DNA of 64,000 nt, taken from positions 496,001-560,000 of the forward strand of contig NZ_CP139558.1 in assembly GCF_034262375.1 (NCBI RefSeq), given 5' to 3'. The notes beneath the pieces are model-generated. The model worked only from the letters and a program-made list of their open reading frames with translations, was not told where the DNA came from and searched no databases. Shown here piece by piece: positions 36,975-46,864 of this stretch. Every line of letters begins with the position of its first letter. Position 1 is the first letter of the stretch. The position numbers and the translations under genes are program-made. This stretch comes from Mucilaginibacter sabulilitoris. GTDB lineage: Bacteria; Bacteroidota; Bacteroidia; Sphingobacteriales; Sphingobacteriaceae.

Positions 36975-39557
36975 ATGGGGTTTTATCACAACTTACATTT
37001 CTTTAAAAGATGCCTTGTTATTGCCGGGGTGTTCAATGCCGGTATTGCAGCTGCACAGATACCTGGTACCGATCAGTATTTAAAACTGTGGTACACTAAA
37101 CCTGCTGCAGCCTGGGAAGAAGCGCTGCCCTTAGGTAATGCTACTACGGGTGCTATGGTGTTTGGGGGCGTCAACCATGAACGTTACCAGCTTAATGACC
37201 ATAACCTTTGGTCCGGGTTTCCTGAATCAGGTAATAACCCGCAAGGGCCCGAATATTTACCACAGGTTCGCAAAGCTGTTTTTGATAATGATTTTGACAA
37301 AGCGGCCGATCTGTGGAAAAAGCATTTACAGGGACCTTACACTGCCCGTTACCTGCCCCTGGGTGACCTGCTGCTTAATTTTAGCCTGACAGACAGCACT
37401 AATTATCAACGCGAACTAAATTTGAACAACGCGGTTTCAACCGTACGGTATGAGGTTGCGGGGGGGCACTATTTACGCGAAACATTTATAAGCTACCCGG
37501 ATAAGGTGATGGTGGTACGCATCACTGCCGATAAAAAGGGCACTGTTAATTTCACAGCTAACTTGCAAAGCAAACTGCACTTTAAGGTGACGAATGATGG
37601 AGATAGTAAATTAATATTAAAGGGAAAAGCCCCAAGTTATGTAGCCAATCGCGATTATGACCCCCGCCAGGTAATTTATGATGAGCCCAAAGGCGAGGGG
37701 ATGAATTTCCAGATCGACCTGAAAATAAAAAATGATGGCGGCCGCGTGATCGCTGTTAACAATGCATTGAAGGTTACCGGCGCTAATCAGGTAGTTATTT
37801 ATTTAACAGAGGCTACCAGCTTTAACGGATTTAATAAGTCGCCGGGCCTACAGGGTAAGGATCCTGCTGCGGAGGCCAATGGTAACCTGTTGGCTGCATC
37901 TCAAAAAACGTATGAACAGCTTAAGCAAAGGCATATAACCGATTATCAGCATTTGTTTAAGCGGGTCAGTTTTAATTTAGGTGTAGATGCCGGTATGGTA
38001 AAACAACCTACGGATGAACGGCTCAGGAATTTCAACGTAGCCAATCCTGATAAGCAGTTGCAAACCCTCTACTACCAGTTCGGACGCTATTTGCTGATAG
38101 CCAGTTCGAGGCCGGGCAGTGCGCCGGCTAACCTGCAGGGTATCTGGAACGATCAGGTATCTCCGCCCTGGGGCAGTAATTATACCACCAACATCAATAC
38201 CGAAATGAATTACTGGCTGGCAGAAAACACCAACCTCTCCGAGTGTCATCAACCCTTGTTTGATTTTTTGAAAGAACTCAGGGTAAACGGCGCTATTACT
38301 GCTAAGGAAAGCTACAATATTAATGAAGGCTGGGTAGAACACCATAACACCGATATATGGGCCAAAACATCTACAGTTGGTGGGTTTGATCATGACCCTA
38401 AGAGTTCAGTCAGGTGGTCGGCCTGGCCCATGGGTGGTGCCTGGATGAGCCTTCATTTGTATGATCATTATTTGTTTACAGGCGATAAGACTTTTTTGAG
38501 TAAGACCGCCTATCCTATTATGAAAGGCGCCGCGCAGTTTATGCTGCACTGGCTGGTGACCGATCCTAAAACCGGGTACCTGGTAACCAATCCTTCCACA
38601 TCGCCCGAGAATACGATAAAGATCAGCGGGAAAGAATACCAGGTGAGTATGGCTTCTACCATGGATATGTCTATCATTCGCGAATTGTTTCAGGATTGTA
38701 TGAGCAGCGCCCAAATTCTGGGTATTGATCAGGCTTTCGCTATAAAGGTAAAAGTTGCCTATAATAAACTTTATCCTTTCCATATAGGTAAATATGGCCA
38801 GCTGCAGGAATGGTTTCAGGACTGGGATGATCCTGCCGATACACACCGGCATATATCGCATTTATTCAGCCTGTTTCCGGGCAGGCAGATCTCTGTATTC
38901 AATACACCCGAACTCGCAGCTGCGGCCAAACAATCCATGATATACAGGGGAGACGTAAGCACAGGATGGTCAATGGCCTGGAAGGTGAATTGGTGGTCGC
39001 GTATGCATGACGGCAACCATGCTTATAAAATATTAGGGGCCGCATTTAATTATATGGACCCTGCGCAAAAAAAGGAACAAATGAGTGGGGGCGGTACTTA
39101 CCCCAATTTGTTTGACGCGCACCCACCTTTTCAGATCGATGGAAATTTTGGCGGAACGGCAGGTATGACTGAAATGTTGTTGCAGAGCCAAAATGGAGAA
39201 ATAGAATTGTTACCGGCGTTACCCGATGCCTGGGCTGATGGCAGCATCAAAGGCATTAAAGCCCGCGGAAATTTTGAGGTAGCTATTGACTGGAAAAAAG
39301 GAAGGTTGAGTAAAGCGACGGTTAAATCAAATATAGGGGGCAATTGCAGGTTACGCACACAGGTTCCGGTAAAGGTGGTTGAAGAAAACAGTAAAATTGC
39401 TCAAGGTACTAATAAGAACATTTTAAATGCCCAGCCGGCAATACCGGCTTATAAAAAAGCGGATGATGTTAAACTAACCGATATAACCTTTAATAAAGGT
39501 TATGTAATTGACTTTGCTACCCAAAAAGGTAAAACCTACACCATTATACCCCAATAA
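36975..39557 (+). CDS. GH95 alpha-L-fucosidase/alpha-L-galactosidase
   Basis: An 860-residue secreted GH95 enzyme, inverting, with an N-terminal beta domain and an (alpha/alpha)6 barrel. The signal peptide ends IAAAQ. Marks: 'WYTKPAAAWEEALPLGNA' at the mature N-terminus, 'NYTTNINTEMNYWLAENTNL' (the Asn pair that positions water), 'STMDMSIIRELFQDC' (probable acid Glu570), and 'PPFQIDGNFGGTAGMTEML' (Asp722). GH95 members split between alpha-1,2-L-fucosidases and alpha-L-galactosidases of rhamnogalacturonan-II; sequence alone does not decide here. It starts 1 bp after the SMP-30-like gene and is followed after 1 bp by GH31. Length is normal for the family. Confidence 0.94.
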   Translation: MGFYHNLHFFKRCLVIAGVFNAGIAAAQIPGTDQYLKLWYTKPAAAWEEALPLGNATTGAMVFGGVNHERYQLNDHNLWSGFPESGNNPQGPEYLPQVRKAVFDNDFDKAADLWKKHLQGPYTARYLPLGDLLLNFSLTDSTNYQRELNLNNAVSTVRYEVAGGHYLRETFISYPDKVMVVRITADKKGTVNFTANLQSKLHFKVTNDGDSKLILKGKAPSYVANRDYDPRQVIYDEPKGEGMNFQIDLKIKNDGGRVIAVNNALKVTGANQVVIYLTEATSFNGFNKSPGLQGKDPAAEANGNLLAASQKTYEQLKQRHITDYQHLFKRVSFNLGVDAGMVKQPTDERLRNFNVANPDKQLQTLYYQFGRYLLIASSRPGSAPANLQGIWNDQVSPPWGSNYTTNINTEMNYWLAENTNLSECHQPLFDFLKELRVNGAITAKESYNINEGWVEHHNTDIWAKTSTVGGFDHDPKSSVRWSAWPMGGAWMSLHLYDHYLFTGDKTFLSKTAYPIMKGAAQFMLHWLVTDPKTGYLVTNPSTSPENTIKISGKEYQVSMASTMDMSIIRELFQDCMSSAQILGIDQAFAIKVKVAYNKLYPFHIGKYGQLQEWFQDWDDPADTHRHISHLFSLFPGRQISVFNTPELAAAAKQSMIYRGDVSTGWSMAWKVNWWSRMHDGNHAYKILGAAFNYMDPAQKKEQMSGGGTYPNLFDAHPPFQIDGNFGGTAGMTEMLLQSQNGEIELLPALPDAWADGSIKGIKARGNFEVAIDWKKGRLSKATVKSNIGGNCRLRTQVPVKVVEENSKIAQGTNKNILNAQPAIPAYKKADDVKLTDITFNKGYVIDFATQKGKTYTIIPQ

Positions 39558-39558
39558 G

Positions 39559-41712
39559 ATGATGAACGCTTTAAAATATTTTTTCCTTTTTTGTTTGTTT
39601 GTGAGTTTTGCCACAACAATTAACGCACAATCCATAACCTGGACAGAAGTAGAGCCCGGGATATGGAAGGGCGTAATTGGGAAGCCAGAAGAATTTGACC
39701 TGCTAAAAGCCGCCGGAGTACAACCTTATCATGCAGGCTTACAGCAAATGCCCAAAGCCGGTTTCCCCCTGGCTCAGGAAGAAATTAATGCCCGCGTACA
39801 GGATGGCAAAACTTACCTCAGATTTCCGTTAGAAAGAAAAGAACAACTGTTCGGGTTCGGCTTAAATTTCCAAACTGTATTTCAGCGGGGCAAAGTGCTT
39901 ACGCTGCATGTTGATAATTATGCGGGTAAAGATAATGGCCGTACCCATGCACCCACACCGTTCTATGTGTCATCAAAAGGGTATGGTGTATTTATCAACT
40001 CGGCAAGATATATCAATGTATATGCCGGTACGGCGGTAAGACGCGAAAGTAAGGTGCCTCCTGAAGTAAAAGACAGGAATCTTGACAAAACCTGGAGTTC
40101 GCACCCATATTCGGATGGGGTAGAAATGCTGATACCGGCGGCAGGGGTAGAGATCTACGTATTTGCAGGGCCTACTACCCTGGATGCTATCCGGCGATAT
40201 AATTTATTAAATGGCGGCGGTTGTTTACCCCCGCGCTGGGGCCTCGGCTTTACCCAGCGCATGCAGCGCCTGACGGATGCAAAGGGTGTTGAAGATGAGG
40301 CAAAGGCATTTGAAGAAAAGGGCTATCCGCTTGATTTTATCGGCCTTGAGCCGGGTTGGCAAAGCAAATCGTACCCATGTACTTTTGAGTGGGACAAAAC
40401 ACGGTTCCCTGATCCTAAAGGGTTTGTTCAGGATATGCTGAAAAAGAATATCCGACTCAATTTGTGGACCAATCCTTATGTATCGCCGGAAGCGCCTGTT
40501 TATAAAAGTATTTTACCACTCAGCGGCTCTCATACCGTTTGGAATGGCATAGTGCCTGATATCAGTATGCCCGAAGCACGGAAAATCTTCTTCGGTGAAC
40601 TGGAAAAGGATAAGATAGATATTGGTATTAGTGGTTATAAAATGGATGAGGTTGATGGCGGGGATAATTATTTGTGGCCGGATGTGGCAGTTTTCCCTTC
40701 GGGGCATGATGCCGAACAAATGCGCCAAACCTATGGCTTAATGATGCAGCGTTATACCAGCGAAATCTATCATCAGCGTAACCAGCGTACATTTGGTTTG
40801 GTTCGTGCATCAAACGGAGGCGGCTCATCATTCCCTTATGTAATTTATAACGATTATTATGATCATCGCGATTTTATAACCGCATTGGTAAACAGTGGTT
40901 TCGCCGGCGTGTTATGGACCCCGGAGGTGCGCTCATCCAAAACAGGAGAGGAATGGTTGCGCAGGTTCCAGTCGAACGTGTTTTCACCTATGGCGATGAT
41001 CAATGCCTGGGCCAGCGGTACCAAACCATGGTCCTTTGCCGAAGTTGCTGATCAGGTAAAAACAATGGCCAATCTGCGTATGCAAATGATGCCTTATTGG
41101 TACAGTGAATTCGCTAAATATCATTTTCAGGGAACCCCGCCTTTCAGGGCAATGTACCTGGAAGATGGATTTGTAACGGCAGATGCCAAAAGCGAGAACA
41201 AAAAAACAAACCTCGAAGAAAACCCTTATGAAGAAGCCATAACCAAAGAGGTAAAAGATCAGTATATGGCCGGCGAATATTTATTGGTTGCTCCGGTATT
41301 TGCTGGGCAAACCAGCCGGAAGGTAATTTTGCCAAAAGGTAAATGGTATGATTTTTACACAGGGAAATATGCGGGTAACGGAGAGGTGATTACTGTTACC
41401 CCTGGTATGGATAAAATACCGGTTTATGTAAAAGACGGCGGCGTTATACCCATGATGCCGGTTATGCTGCACGCCCCAAAAGCAGGACAAAAGATTGATT
41501 TAGAGATCAGGTACTATGGTGAAAAACCAGGCACTTATGCTTTATATGATGATGATGGCGAAACCTATAACTATGAAAAGGGCGAATACAGCTTCAGGCA
41601 AATTAACGTGCAAAAAGTAAATGGCAGGATAAAAGGTGCTATCACATCCGCAATAAAGGGAAAACCGGATAATGTTGGTAAAGTAGCCTTTAAGCAGATG
41701 ACGGATAATTGA
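39559..41712 (+). CDS. GH31 alpha-glycosidase
   Basis: A 717-residue secreted GH31 enzyme when started at 39559 (MMNALKYF…TINAQ), one base after the GH95 stop; the frame upstream overlaps GH95. The N-terminal beta-sandwich is followed by the TIM barrel. The nucleophile Asp363 is in 'SGYKMDEVDG', and 'LPPRWGLGFTQRMQRL' and 'PLDFIGLEPGWQ' are family-like barrel entries. 'AMYLEDGFV' and 'GEYLLVAPVF' lead into the C-terminal beta domains. GH31 retains configuration and includes alpha-glucosidases, xylosidases and galactosidases; specificity is not readable. It is the last gene of locus C. No intrinsic terminator on the + strand was seen after it. Confidence 0.92.
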   Translation: MMNALKYFFLFCLFVSFATTINAQSITWTEVEPGIWKGVIGKPEEFDLLKAAGVQPYHAGLQQMPKAGFPLAQEEINARVQDGKTYLRFPLERKEQLFGFGLNFQTVFQRGKVLTLHVDNYAGKDNGRTHAPTPFYVSSKGYGVFINSARYINVYAGTAVRRESKVPPEVKDRNLDKTWSSHPYSDGVEMLIPAAGVEIYVFAGPTTLDAIRRYNLLNGGGCLPPRWGLGFTQRMQRLTDAKGVEDEAKAFEEKGYPLDFIGLEPGWQSKSYPCTFEWDKTRFPDPKGFVQDMLKKNIRLNLWTNPYVSPEAPVYKSILPLSGSHTVWNGIVPDISMPEARKIFFGELEKDKIDIGISGYKMDEVDGGDNYLWPDVAVFPSGHDAEQMRQTYGLMMQRYTSEIYHQRNQRTFGLVRASNGGGSSFPYVIYNDYYDHRDFITALVNSGFAGVLWTPEVRSSKTGEEWLRRFQSNVFSPMAMINAWASGTKPWSFAEVADQVKTMANLRMQMMPYWYSEFAKYHFQGTPPFRAMYLEDGFVTADAKSENKKTNLEENPYEEAITKEVKDQYMAGEYLLVAPVFAGQTSRKVILPKGKWYDFYTGKYAGNGEVITVTPGMDKIPVYVKDGGVIPMMPVMLHAPKAGQKIDLEIRYYGEKPGTYALYDDDGETYNYEKGEYSFRQINVQKVNGRIKGAITSAIKGKPDNVGKVAFKQMTDN

Positions 41713-41755
41713 ACAGCGTCTAAGAGATTTTAAGACAGGCAATCCAATTGTTTAT

Positions 41756-41769
41756 AGGATTCGAATCCT
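41756..41769. repeat. 14-bp perfect palindrome resembling a tRNA T-arm, downstream of locus C
   Basis: AGGATTCGAATCCT is identical on both strands and is followed by GCATACCAGCTA. The core TTCGAAT and the trailing CC…ACCAG resemble the 3' end of a tRNA gene. The matching acceptor 5' strand and cloverleaf arms were not found in the preceding 80 bases, so this is not a full tRNA. It may be a chance palindrome, a protein site, or a remnant of a tRNA 3' end used as an attachment site. Confidence 0.25.
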
Positions 41770-41825
41770 GCATACCAGCTAAAGAAAAGAATAATAAAAA
41801 AGGTAAAGAGGATCTGACGTTTAGG

Positions 41826-41861
41826 AAAAAAAATGCGTTCCGTATCTCACCCCAGAACGCA
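41826..41861 (-). terminator. Rho-independent terminator for the - strand permease gene
   Basis: Read on the - strand, a 7-bp stem TGCGTTC/GAACGCA (41855-41861 and 41834-41840) with a 14-nt loop is followed directly by eight T residues. It lies 73-108 bp after the stop of the permease half-gene, which ends at 41934, and is well formed for transcription in that direction. Confidence 0.8.
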
Positions 41862-41933
41862 CCACATAAGTGTTTCAACTAAATCTCAGATCTCACGTTT
41901 ACAGATCTAAGCTCTGCCGGCGGAATGCGCAGA

Positions 41934-43148
41934 TCATTCACTTCGTAAGCTATGTACCGGGTTCGCCAGCGCCGCTTTTATCGCCTGGAAACTAATGGTG
42001 ATCAGGGTAATGAGTATAGCCGCTATACCCGAAGCGATGAACACCCCTACGCCGATGCTTACACGGTAGGGGTACTTTTGAAGCCAATTGTGCAGGTAAT
42101 AGAACGCCACTGGCGAGGCAACGACGCAACTGATGACCACCAGCACGATAAAATCGCGAGATAGCAGCAGCCAAACCTGTGCTATGGATGCACCCAGCAC
42201 TTTGCGGATACCGATCTCCTTGGTGCGCTGTTCGGCAACGTAAGCGGCAAGCCCGAACAGCCCAAGGCAGGATATAAATATGGCCAGCCCGGCGAACACG
42301 CCCGCCAGTTTGCCCACCAGCACCTCCAGGTTAAACTTGTGCTCATACTCGTTGTTCACAAACTTGTACTGGTAGGGGTAAGCCGGGTTATATTTTCCAA
42401 ACACCTTGCCGATCTTGTCTATCGCAGTATGCGTACCTGCGTTTTTTACCAGCCGGTACATCACCACAAACCCGAAGGGGTTATGTCCGAAAACGGCAGG
42501 CTCCACCGGGCTATAAGGCGAATCCATCAGCGCGTCTTTTACCACGCCGATGATCCTTACCGGATTTTTGTTAAAATTGATGGTTATTAATTGATTAACA
42601 GGGTCTTTTAAACCGATGCGCTTAACCATGGCTTCATTCACTATCACATTCAGCGAGTCGCTTTTCCAGTCGCCCGTGAAAGTGCGCCCCTCAGCAAAGG
42701 TCATCCCCAAAGTCTTAAAATAGTCATCAGACACCCATATCGCGCCGATGTTCACATTTTCGTCGCTCGCATTTTTACCCGGCCACTTCTCCAGCGAAAA
42801 ATGACTGTACACCTGTGTTGCCGGTGAGGTTGATGAGGCCACGCTCTCTACCAATCCTAAAGATAGCAGGTCGTTTTTCAGCGTTTCATAATGCTGTGAA
42901 AGGTCGTTGTTCATGTCGGTCATCATTAATCTGTCGGCACTGTAACCTGTCGGCCGGTTCTTCACATACTGTATCTGCTGGTAAACGATCACGGTACTGA
43001 TGATCAACGCGATGGAACAGGTAAACTGCACCACCACCAGCACCTTCCTTGGCATGGATGCCCACCGGCCCATCTGGATACTGCCCTTCAGCACCTTAAC
43101 AGGGTTGAACGAAGACAGGTAAAACGCCGGCCGGCTCCCAGCTATCAA
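41934..43148 (-). pseudogene. Distal half of a MacB/FtsX-type permease, out of frame with its upstream half
   Basis: Frame of 404 residues that continues the permease of the upstream gene after a frameshift at about 43145-43150. Its first codon is a TTG inside the conserved 'GLIAGSRPAFYLSSFNPVKVLKG' segment, so it has no proper start of its own. It contains one membrane segment ('VLVVVQFTCSIALIISTVIVY'), a periplasmic MacB-like core domain, and three C-terminal membrane helices ('LAGVFAGLAIFISCLGLFGLAAYVA', then 'TKEIGIRKVLGAS', the FtsX signature). In intact relatives both halves form one ~790-residue permease. A short deletion in the ancestral CTG-ACT-GGT would explain the break. Without it the protein would be complete, so a sequencing error is possible too. 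Confidence 0.8.
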
Positions 43149-45553
43149 ACCAGTAAACAGACAAATACAATCATAATACCCCAGAACCCGATATTGCCAT
43201 AAGGAATATGGACATCGGCACGCGTCAGCGTATTGAATGCCGGCAAAGCCAGCTGAACCAGCAGCAAACCCAGCAGGAACGATATAAAAGTGATCAGGAC
43301 AGACTCCAGCAAAAACTGGTAAACCAGATCGATACGCGCCGAGCCGATGGCTTTGCGTACGCCAACTTCCCTTGCCCTTTTTTCAGACCTGGCAGTAGAA
43401 AGGTTCATGAAATTGATACAAGCTATGGCCAATACCAGCATACCGATAATGCTGAACAAACGCACATATTCTACAAAGCCGCCAACAACTTTGCCATTTT
43501 TAAACTCGTTATATAAATGCCAGTCCTTTAAAGGATGCAGTATCACCTCAGGCTTTAACGACCGCATCTCCGGGCTTCTTTTATTGACGATATCCCTGAT
43601 CTTTGGAGCGATCTGCTCGTATGTCACGCCCGGCTCCAGCGCCACGTAGGCAGAGAATGAATTGTAAGTCCACTTGGTACGACCATCTTTGATCCAGCCC
43701 TGGGTGGCTTCTGAGTAGGCAAAGGGCACAAGATAGTTGAATTGCAGCGTAGCATTGGCAGGGACATCGCGTATAACACCTGTTACCGTCATGTTCTGCG
43801 AATTATCAAACCGCACATTTTTCCCCATCGGATCGGCATTGCCAAACAACGCTTTTGCCGTCGATTCGGTCAAAACTATCGAATAGAGATCTTTTAACGC
43901 TGAATTGGCGTTGCCTTTTATAAATGGATATTGAAATATTTTGAAGAATTCCGGCCCTGCAGCACCTCCTTCCATGTACAGCTTTTTATCGCCGACCCAA
44001 AGGCCGTGGTTCATGTGGCCTATATCGTCAGCTTCAGCAACGTACTGTATGCCGGGGATCTCTTTCTTTAAAACATCAGTCAGTGGCAGAGCTATGGAAG
44101 TTTGGGTACTCGTGCCGTTATGCTGCGAGGTCAGGTTCATTTCAACCTGGTATAATTGTTTATAGCCTGGCAGAAAACGATCATATGAATATTGGTTAGT
44201 CACCCATAAACCGATCAGGAGTGCCACGGCCATGCCGGCTGCCAGGCCGAGGATGTTCAGCATGCTGTAAACTTTATTGTGCAGCGTATTGCGCCAGGCA
44301 ATCTTTAAATAATTTCTAAACATAAAATTGCGGGTTAATTTCTCATAAGACCACTTGGGAGTGACTTCATGACACGAAATTATTGCAGCGGGGCGGGAAT
44401 GAGGGGTCAAGTTATAAGATGAACCCTCTTTTTTCAGATCGCTACTGTATTCTCCCGGGGTTTTCCCGGTCATTCGCCGAAAGGCCCGGCTAAAAGTTGT
44501 TTTTGAATTAAATCCTGAGTCAAAAGCAATGCCCAGCAGGGTTAGCCGGTCATAAACAGGGTTCTGCATTTTCCGGATCACCTCAGCAATACGATATTCA
44601 TTAACGAAATCATTAAAGCTTTTTTTGAGCACCGTATTGATGATCCGGGATAACTCATGGGGAGTCAAGTCAAGCTTTTCAGCCAATGAGCCTAAGCTTA
44701 ATTCCGGGTCCTCATAATAACGGGTTTCTTTAACGACTTTCTTCAGCCAGGTACCTTTTTGCTTCAGTTCCACAGGCGGCAACGGCCTGGAAACAAAAGG
44801 CGCATGGACCGGCACTCTGGCATCCAGCCTTAAAAAGGACACGATTGCAATTCGGATGAAGATTATTGCCAAAAGGAGATACAAAGGATAACAAGTTTGG
44901 ATATCCATCTGGCCATGATAATAAAAATAATCCGCGGCGGCATACGGAATCCACAATAGCCATAACAGGGCGAAACCCGTCAGCAAGCGATACAGCCACC
45001 TCAATTCGTAGCGGTACCGGTCACGTACATGATTAAATTTCAGCTGCTGATAAAAGCCTTCAATTAGCCTGAAAGACCAATACAAGTAGGTGCTGACCGA
45101 AATAAACGCCGCCAGGTGCAATACCGGGCTCATTTGCTGAAAGGTCAGCGTATTATATGTAGCCGCCCCCGTCTTTATACTCTCCTTAACTTGAAACACC
45201 AGGACACCCTGTTCCAGCAACAAGGGGCTGAAATGCAGCAGATCCTTTGGGCGGAATTTATATTCCGGCCGGGTAATTTTAAGCACATAAAAAAAGATCA
45301 GTGGACCAAGTGTCAGCGAAAATTGCAGCGGCAGCCAGCTCCAATGGGGAAGGTAGGTACCCAACCGGATATCAATGCCCAATACCCGGACTATCCACAA
45401 AACGATGGTTGCCAGGGCCAGGCCAAGAAACCTGTTGGCAGCCAGGTTAATCCTTTTGGTGCACCACAACAACAGGGTAAAAGTCAGCCCAATAAATATC
45501 ACTCCCAGGAAGACCAGGTCATATATATTGGTATGGAATGTATAGGTGTTCAA
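43145..45553 (-). CDS. Fusion of membrane AraC-type regulator with the N-terminal half of an ABC-type permease; truncated by frameshift
   Basis: An 802-residue frame with two parts. Residues 1-410 form a membrane-bound AraC regulator: about six or seven helices ('LVFLGVIFIGLTFTLLLW' through 'LYLLLAIIFIRIAIVSFL'), then an AraC DNA-binding domain near 280-375 ('LGSLAEKLDLTPHELSRIIN', 'GFNSKTTFSRAFRRMTGKTP'). From Met411 the sequence is a permease N-terminus (MFRNYLKIAWRN…) with a first helix and a MacB-like periplasmic domain, then 'KRAREVGVRKAIGSAR' and two helices. It ends early at 'FVCLLV' because of the frameshift; the rest lies in the next frame. No ABC ATPase gene is nearby. Either a natural regulator-transporter fusion or loss of the stop between two genes could explain the join. 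Confidence 0.75.
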   Translation of the reverse strand: MNTYTFHTNIYDLVFLGVIFIGLTFTLLLWCTKRINLAANRFLGLALATIVLWIVRVLGIDIRLGTYLPHWSWLPLQFSLTLGPLIFFYVLKITRPEYKFRPKDLLHFSPLLLEQGVLVFQVKESIKTGAATYNTLTFQQMSPVLHLAAFISVSTYLYWSFRLIEGFYQQLKFNHVRDRYRYELRWLYRLLTGFALLWLLWIPYAAADYFYYHGQMDIQTCYPLYLLLAIIFIRIAIVSFLRLDARVPVHAPFVSRPLPPVELKQKGTWLKKVVKETRYYEDPELSLGSLAEKLDLTPHELSRIINTVLKKSFNDFVNEYRIAEVIRKMQNPVYDRLTLLGIAFDSGFNSKTTFSRAFRRMTGKTPGEYSSDLKKEGSSYNLTPHSRPAAIISCHEVTPKWSYEKLTRNFMFRNYLKIAWRNTLHNKVYSMLNILGLAAGMAVALLIGLWVTNQYSYDRFLPGYKQLYQVEMNLTSQHNGTSTQTSIALPLTDVLKKEIPGIQYVAEADDIGHMNHGLWVGDKKLYMEGGAAGPEFFKIFQYPFIKGNANSALKDLYSIVLTESTAKALFGNADPMGKNVRFDNSQNMTVTGVIRDVPANATLQFNYLVPFAYSEATQGWIKDGRTKWTYNSFSAYVALEPGVTYEQIAPKIRDIVNKRSPEMRSLKPEVILHPLKDWHLYNEFKNGKVVGGFVEYVRLFSIIGMLVLAIACINFMNLSTARSEKRAREVGVRKAIGSARIDLVYQFLLESVLITFISFLLGLLLVQLALPAFNTLTRADVHIPYGNIGFWGIMIVFVCLLV

Positions 45554-45712
45554 AGCAGATCAACGCGCGCAATTGCTGTTCCATGTTTATAAGGCATTGA
45601 CAGATAGTTCATTGTCTGGCAAATATTATAACAGTTGTAACAAAAACGAACATGAACTGTACGGTTTCAACAATGATTTGACCCGTCCTGAAAAGACTAT
45701 ACATTTTGTTAG

Positions 45713-45757
45713 GTTAATCCTGATTGAACAATACATCAGATTTTGTTAATCCTGATT
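45713..45757. repeat. 13-bp direct repeat inside the insertion sequence left end
   Basis: GTTAATCCTGATT occurs at 45713-45725 and again at 45745-45757, 32 bp apart, just inside the left inverted repeat. Subterminal repeats of this kind can be transposase-binding sites; that role is inferred. Confidence 0.6.
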
Positions 45758-45814
45758 AGTACTGTCCTGTTCGGTTAGTAAATATAATTCATAAACGAAC
45801 AGTGGCTTGTTTGT

Positions 45815-45861
45815 CGGGTTGGAATGTGGGAAACTCACAGAGTTTTCCATATTTCAACCCG
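45815..45861 (+). terminator. Large hairpin followed by T-rich tract inside the insertion sequence
   Basis: Arms starting CGGGTTGGAATGTGGGAAACT at 45815 (only the first 20 bases count as stem) and ending CAACCCG at 45861 form a long stem with a few mismatches. On the + strand it is followed by a T-rich stretch (45862-45890). It would stop transcription entering from the left host flank before it runs antisense into the transposase genes. Confidence 0.6.
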
Positions 45862-45943
45862 TTTTTCTTTTTTTGCTTCTTTTTTTCTTTTTGCCGGTAC
45901 CTCCTTTTTGTGAATAACAATAATGATCTACAATCGAGTTTAT

Positions 45944-46864
45944 TTAGACAGCCTTAACTACAGGGTTTTCTTTTTGCCATTTTCGCTGATAGCTTTTCCA
46001 ACGCCTTTTAAGTGCATGCTGCTGAGTATGCGCCTGACTTGGCGTTAGATAGTCACAACTGCCATGTGGCCTGACCTCGTTGTAAGTCTTGATACTTTTT
46101 TCTATTTTCTGCCGGGTCTGTTCAAAGTTCAGCGAGCTGCTATAGAGATTGAACTCTTCTTTAATAATCCCGTTCATCCGCTCGGCCAATGCATTCTCAT
46201 ATGGATCTCCGTTTTGTGTCATGCTGATTTGTACACCGTGAAACAGGAGCACGTTTACATAGTCTTTCGAGCAGTACTGTGATCCCCTGTCAGAATGATG
46301 GATAAGCAGGCGGTCATGGTATATGCGGTTATTTAAAGCCATTTGCAACGCCTCTAGGCAGCCTTGCGCCAGCATATCGTCACGGAAGCAATAACCCATA
46401 ATCTTCCTGGAGAAAGCGTCTGTGATCAGCGACAAATAGCCCCATTGATTCATTACCCTGATATAAGTCATATCACTTACCCAAACCTGCTCTGGCCTTG
46501 CTACCGGCAAATCTTTTACTAGGTTATTGTATTTATGCATCCAATGCCTGGAATCTGTTGTATAAGCCTTCTTTTTACGTTGCCGGATCAATAGCTTATG
46601 AACGCCCAGCAAATCAAATAAATAATCCCTGCCTACAACAATACCATGGGATTTTAACCGGGGAGCCAGCATGTGTATCATTTTTCGGGTTCCCAGACGG
46701 GGAAGTGAGTCCCTGGTCTCATAAACCAACTGCAGGATGATGTCTTCTTTCAAAGAATCATTCTGCGCTCTCCATAAATGATCGTAATGGGCATGACGGG
46801 TCTTGCCAAACAGCCTGCAAAGAACCTCCCAGCTTAACTGGGGATAATCTTGCTTAATTATCAT
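45944..46864 (-). CDS. IS3-family transposase, orfB (DDE integrase)
   Basis: A 306-residue rve-type integrase. The DDE residues are in context: 'QVWVSDMTYIRV' (first Asp), 'LITDAFSRKIMGY', 'LLIHHSDRGSQYCS' (second Asp), and 'NALAERMNGIIKEEFN' (Glu). N-terminal 'RLFGKTRHAHYDHLWR' resembles the HTH_21 region seen in IS3-family orfB. The start overlaps the orfA stop (ATGA at 46861-46864), suggesting coupled translation rather than the -1 frameshift usual in this family. The reading frame is uninterrupted. Confidence 0.92.
   Translation of the reverse strand: MIIKQDYPQLSWEVLCRLFGKTRHAHYDHLWRAQNDSLKEDIILQLVYETRDSLPRLGTRKMIHMLAPRLKSHGIVVGRDYLFDLLGVHKLLIRQRKKKAYTTDSRHWMHKYNNLVKDLPVARPEQVWVSDMTYIRVMNQWGYLSLITDAFSRKIMGYCFRDDMLAQGCLEALQMALNNRIYHDRLLIHHSDRGSQYCSKDYVNVLLFHGVQISMTQNGDPYENALAERMNGIIKEEFNLYSSSLNFEQTRQKIEKSIKTYNEVRPHGSCDYLTPSQAHTQQHALKRRWKSYQRKWQKENPVVKAV

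Noticed and set aside
34870..38861. Several 100-150-residue - strand frames opposite the six-hairpin and GH95 genes
   Set aside because: They are antisense to clear enzyme genes and show no domain or signal features.
41700..41790. A complete tRNA gene
   Set aside because: No acceptor-stem partner, D-arm or anticodon arm matches the T-arm-like palindrome.
45116..45592. A 158-residue + strand frame over the start of the fusion gene
   Set aside because: It is Gln/Lys-rich and antisense to the membrane helices of the AraC part; no start context or family.
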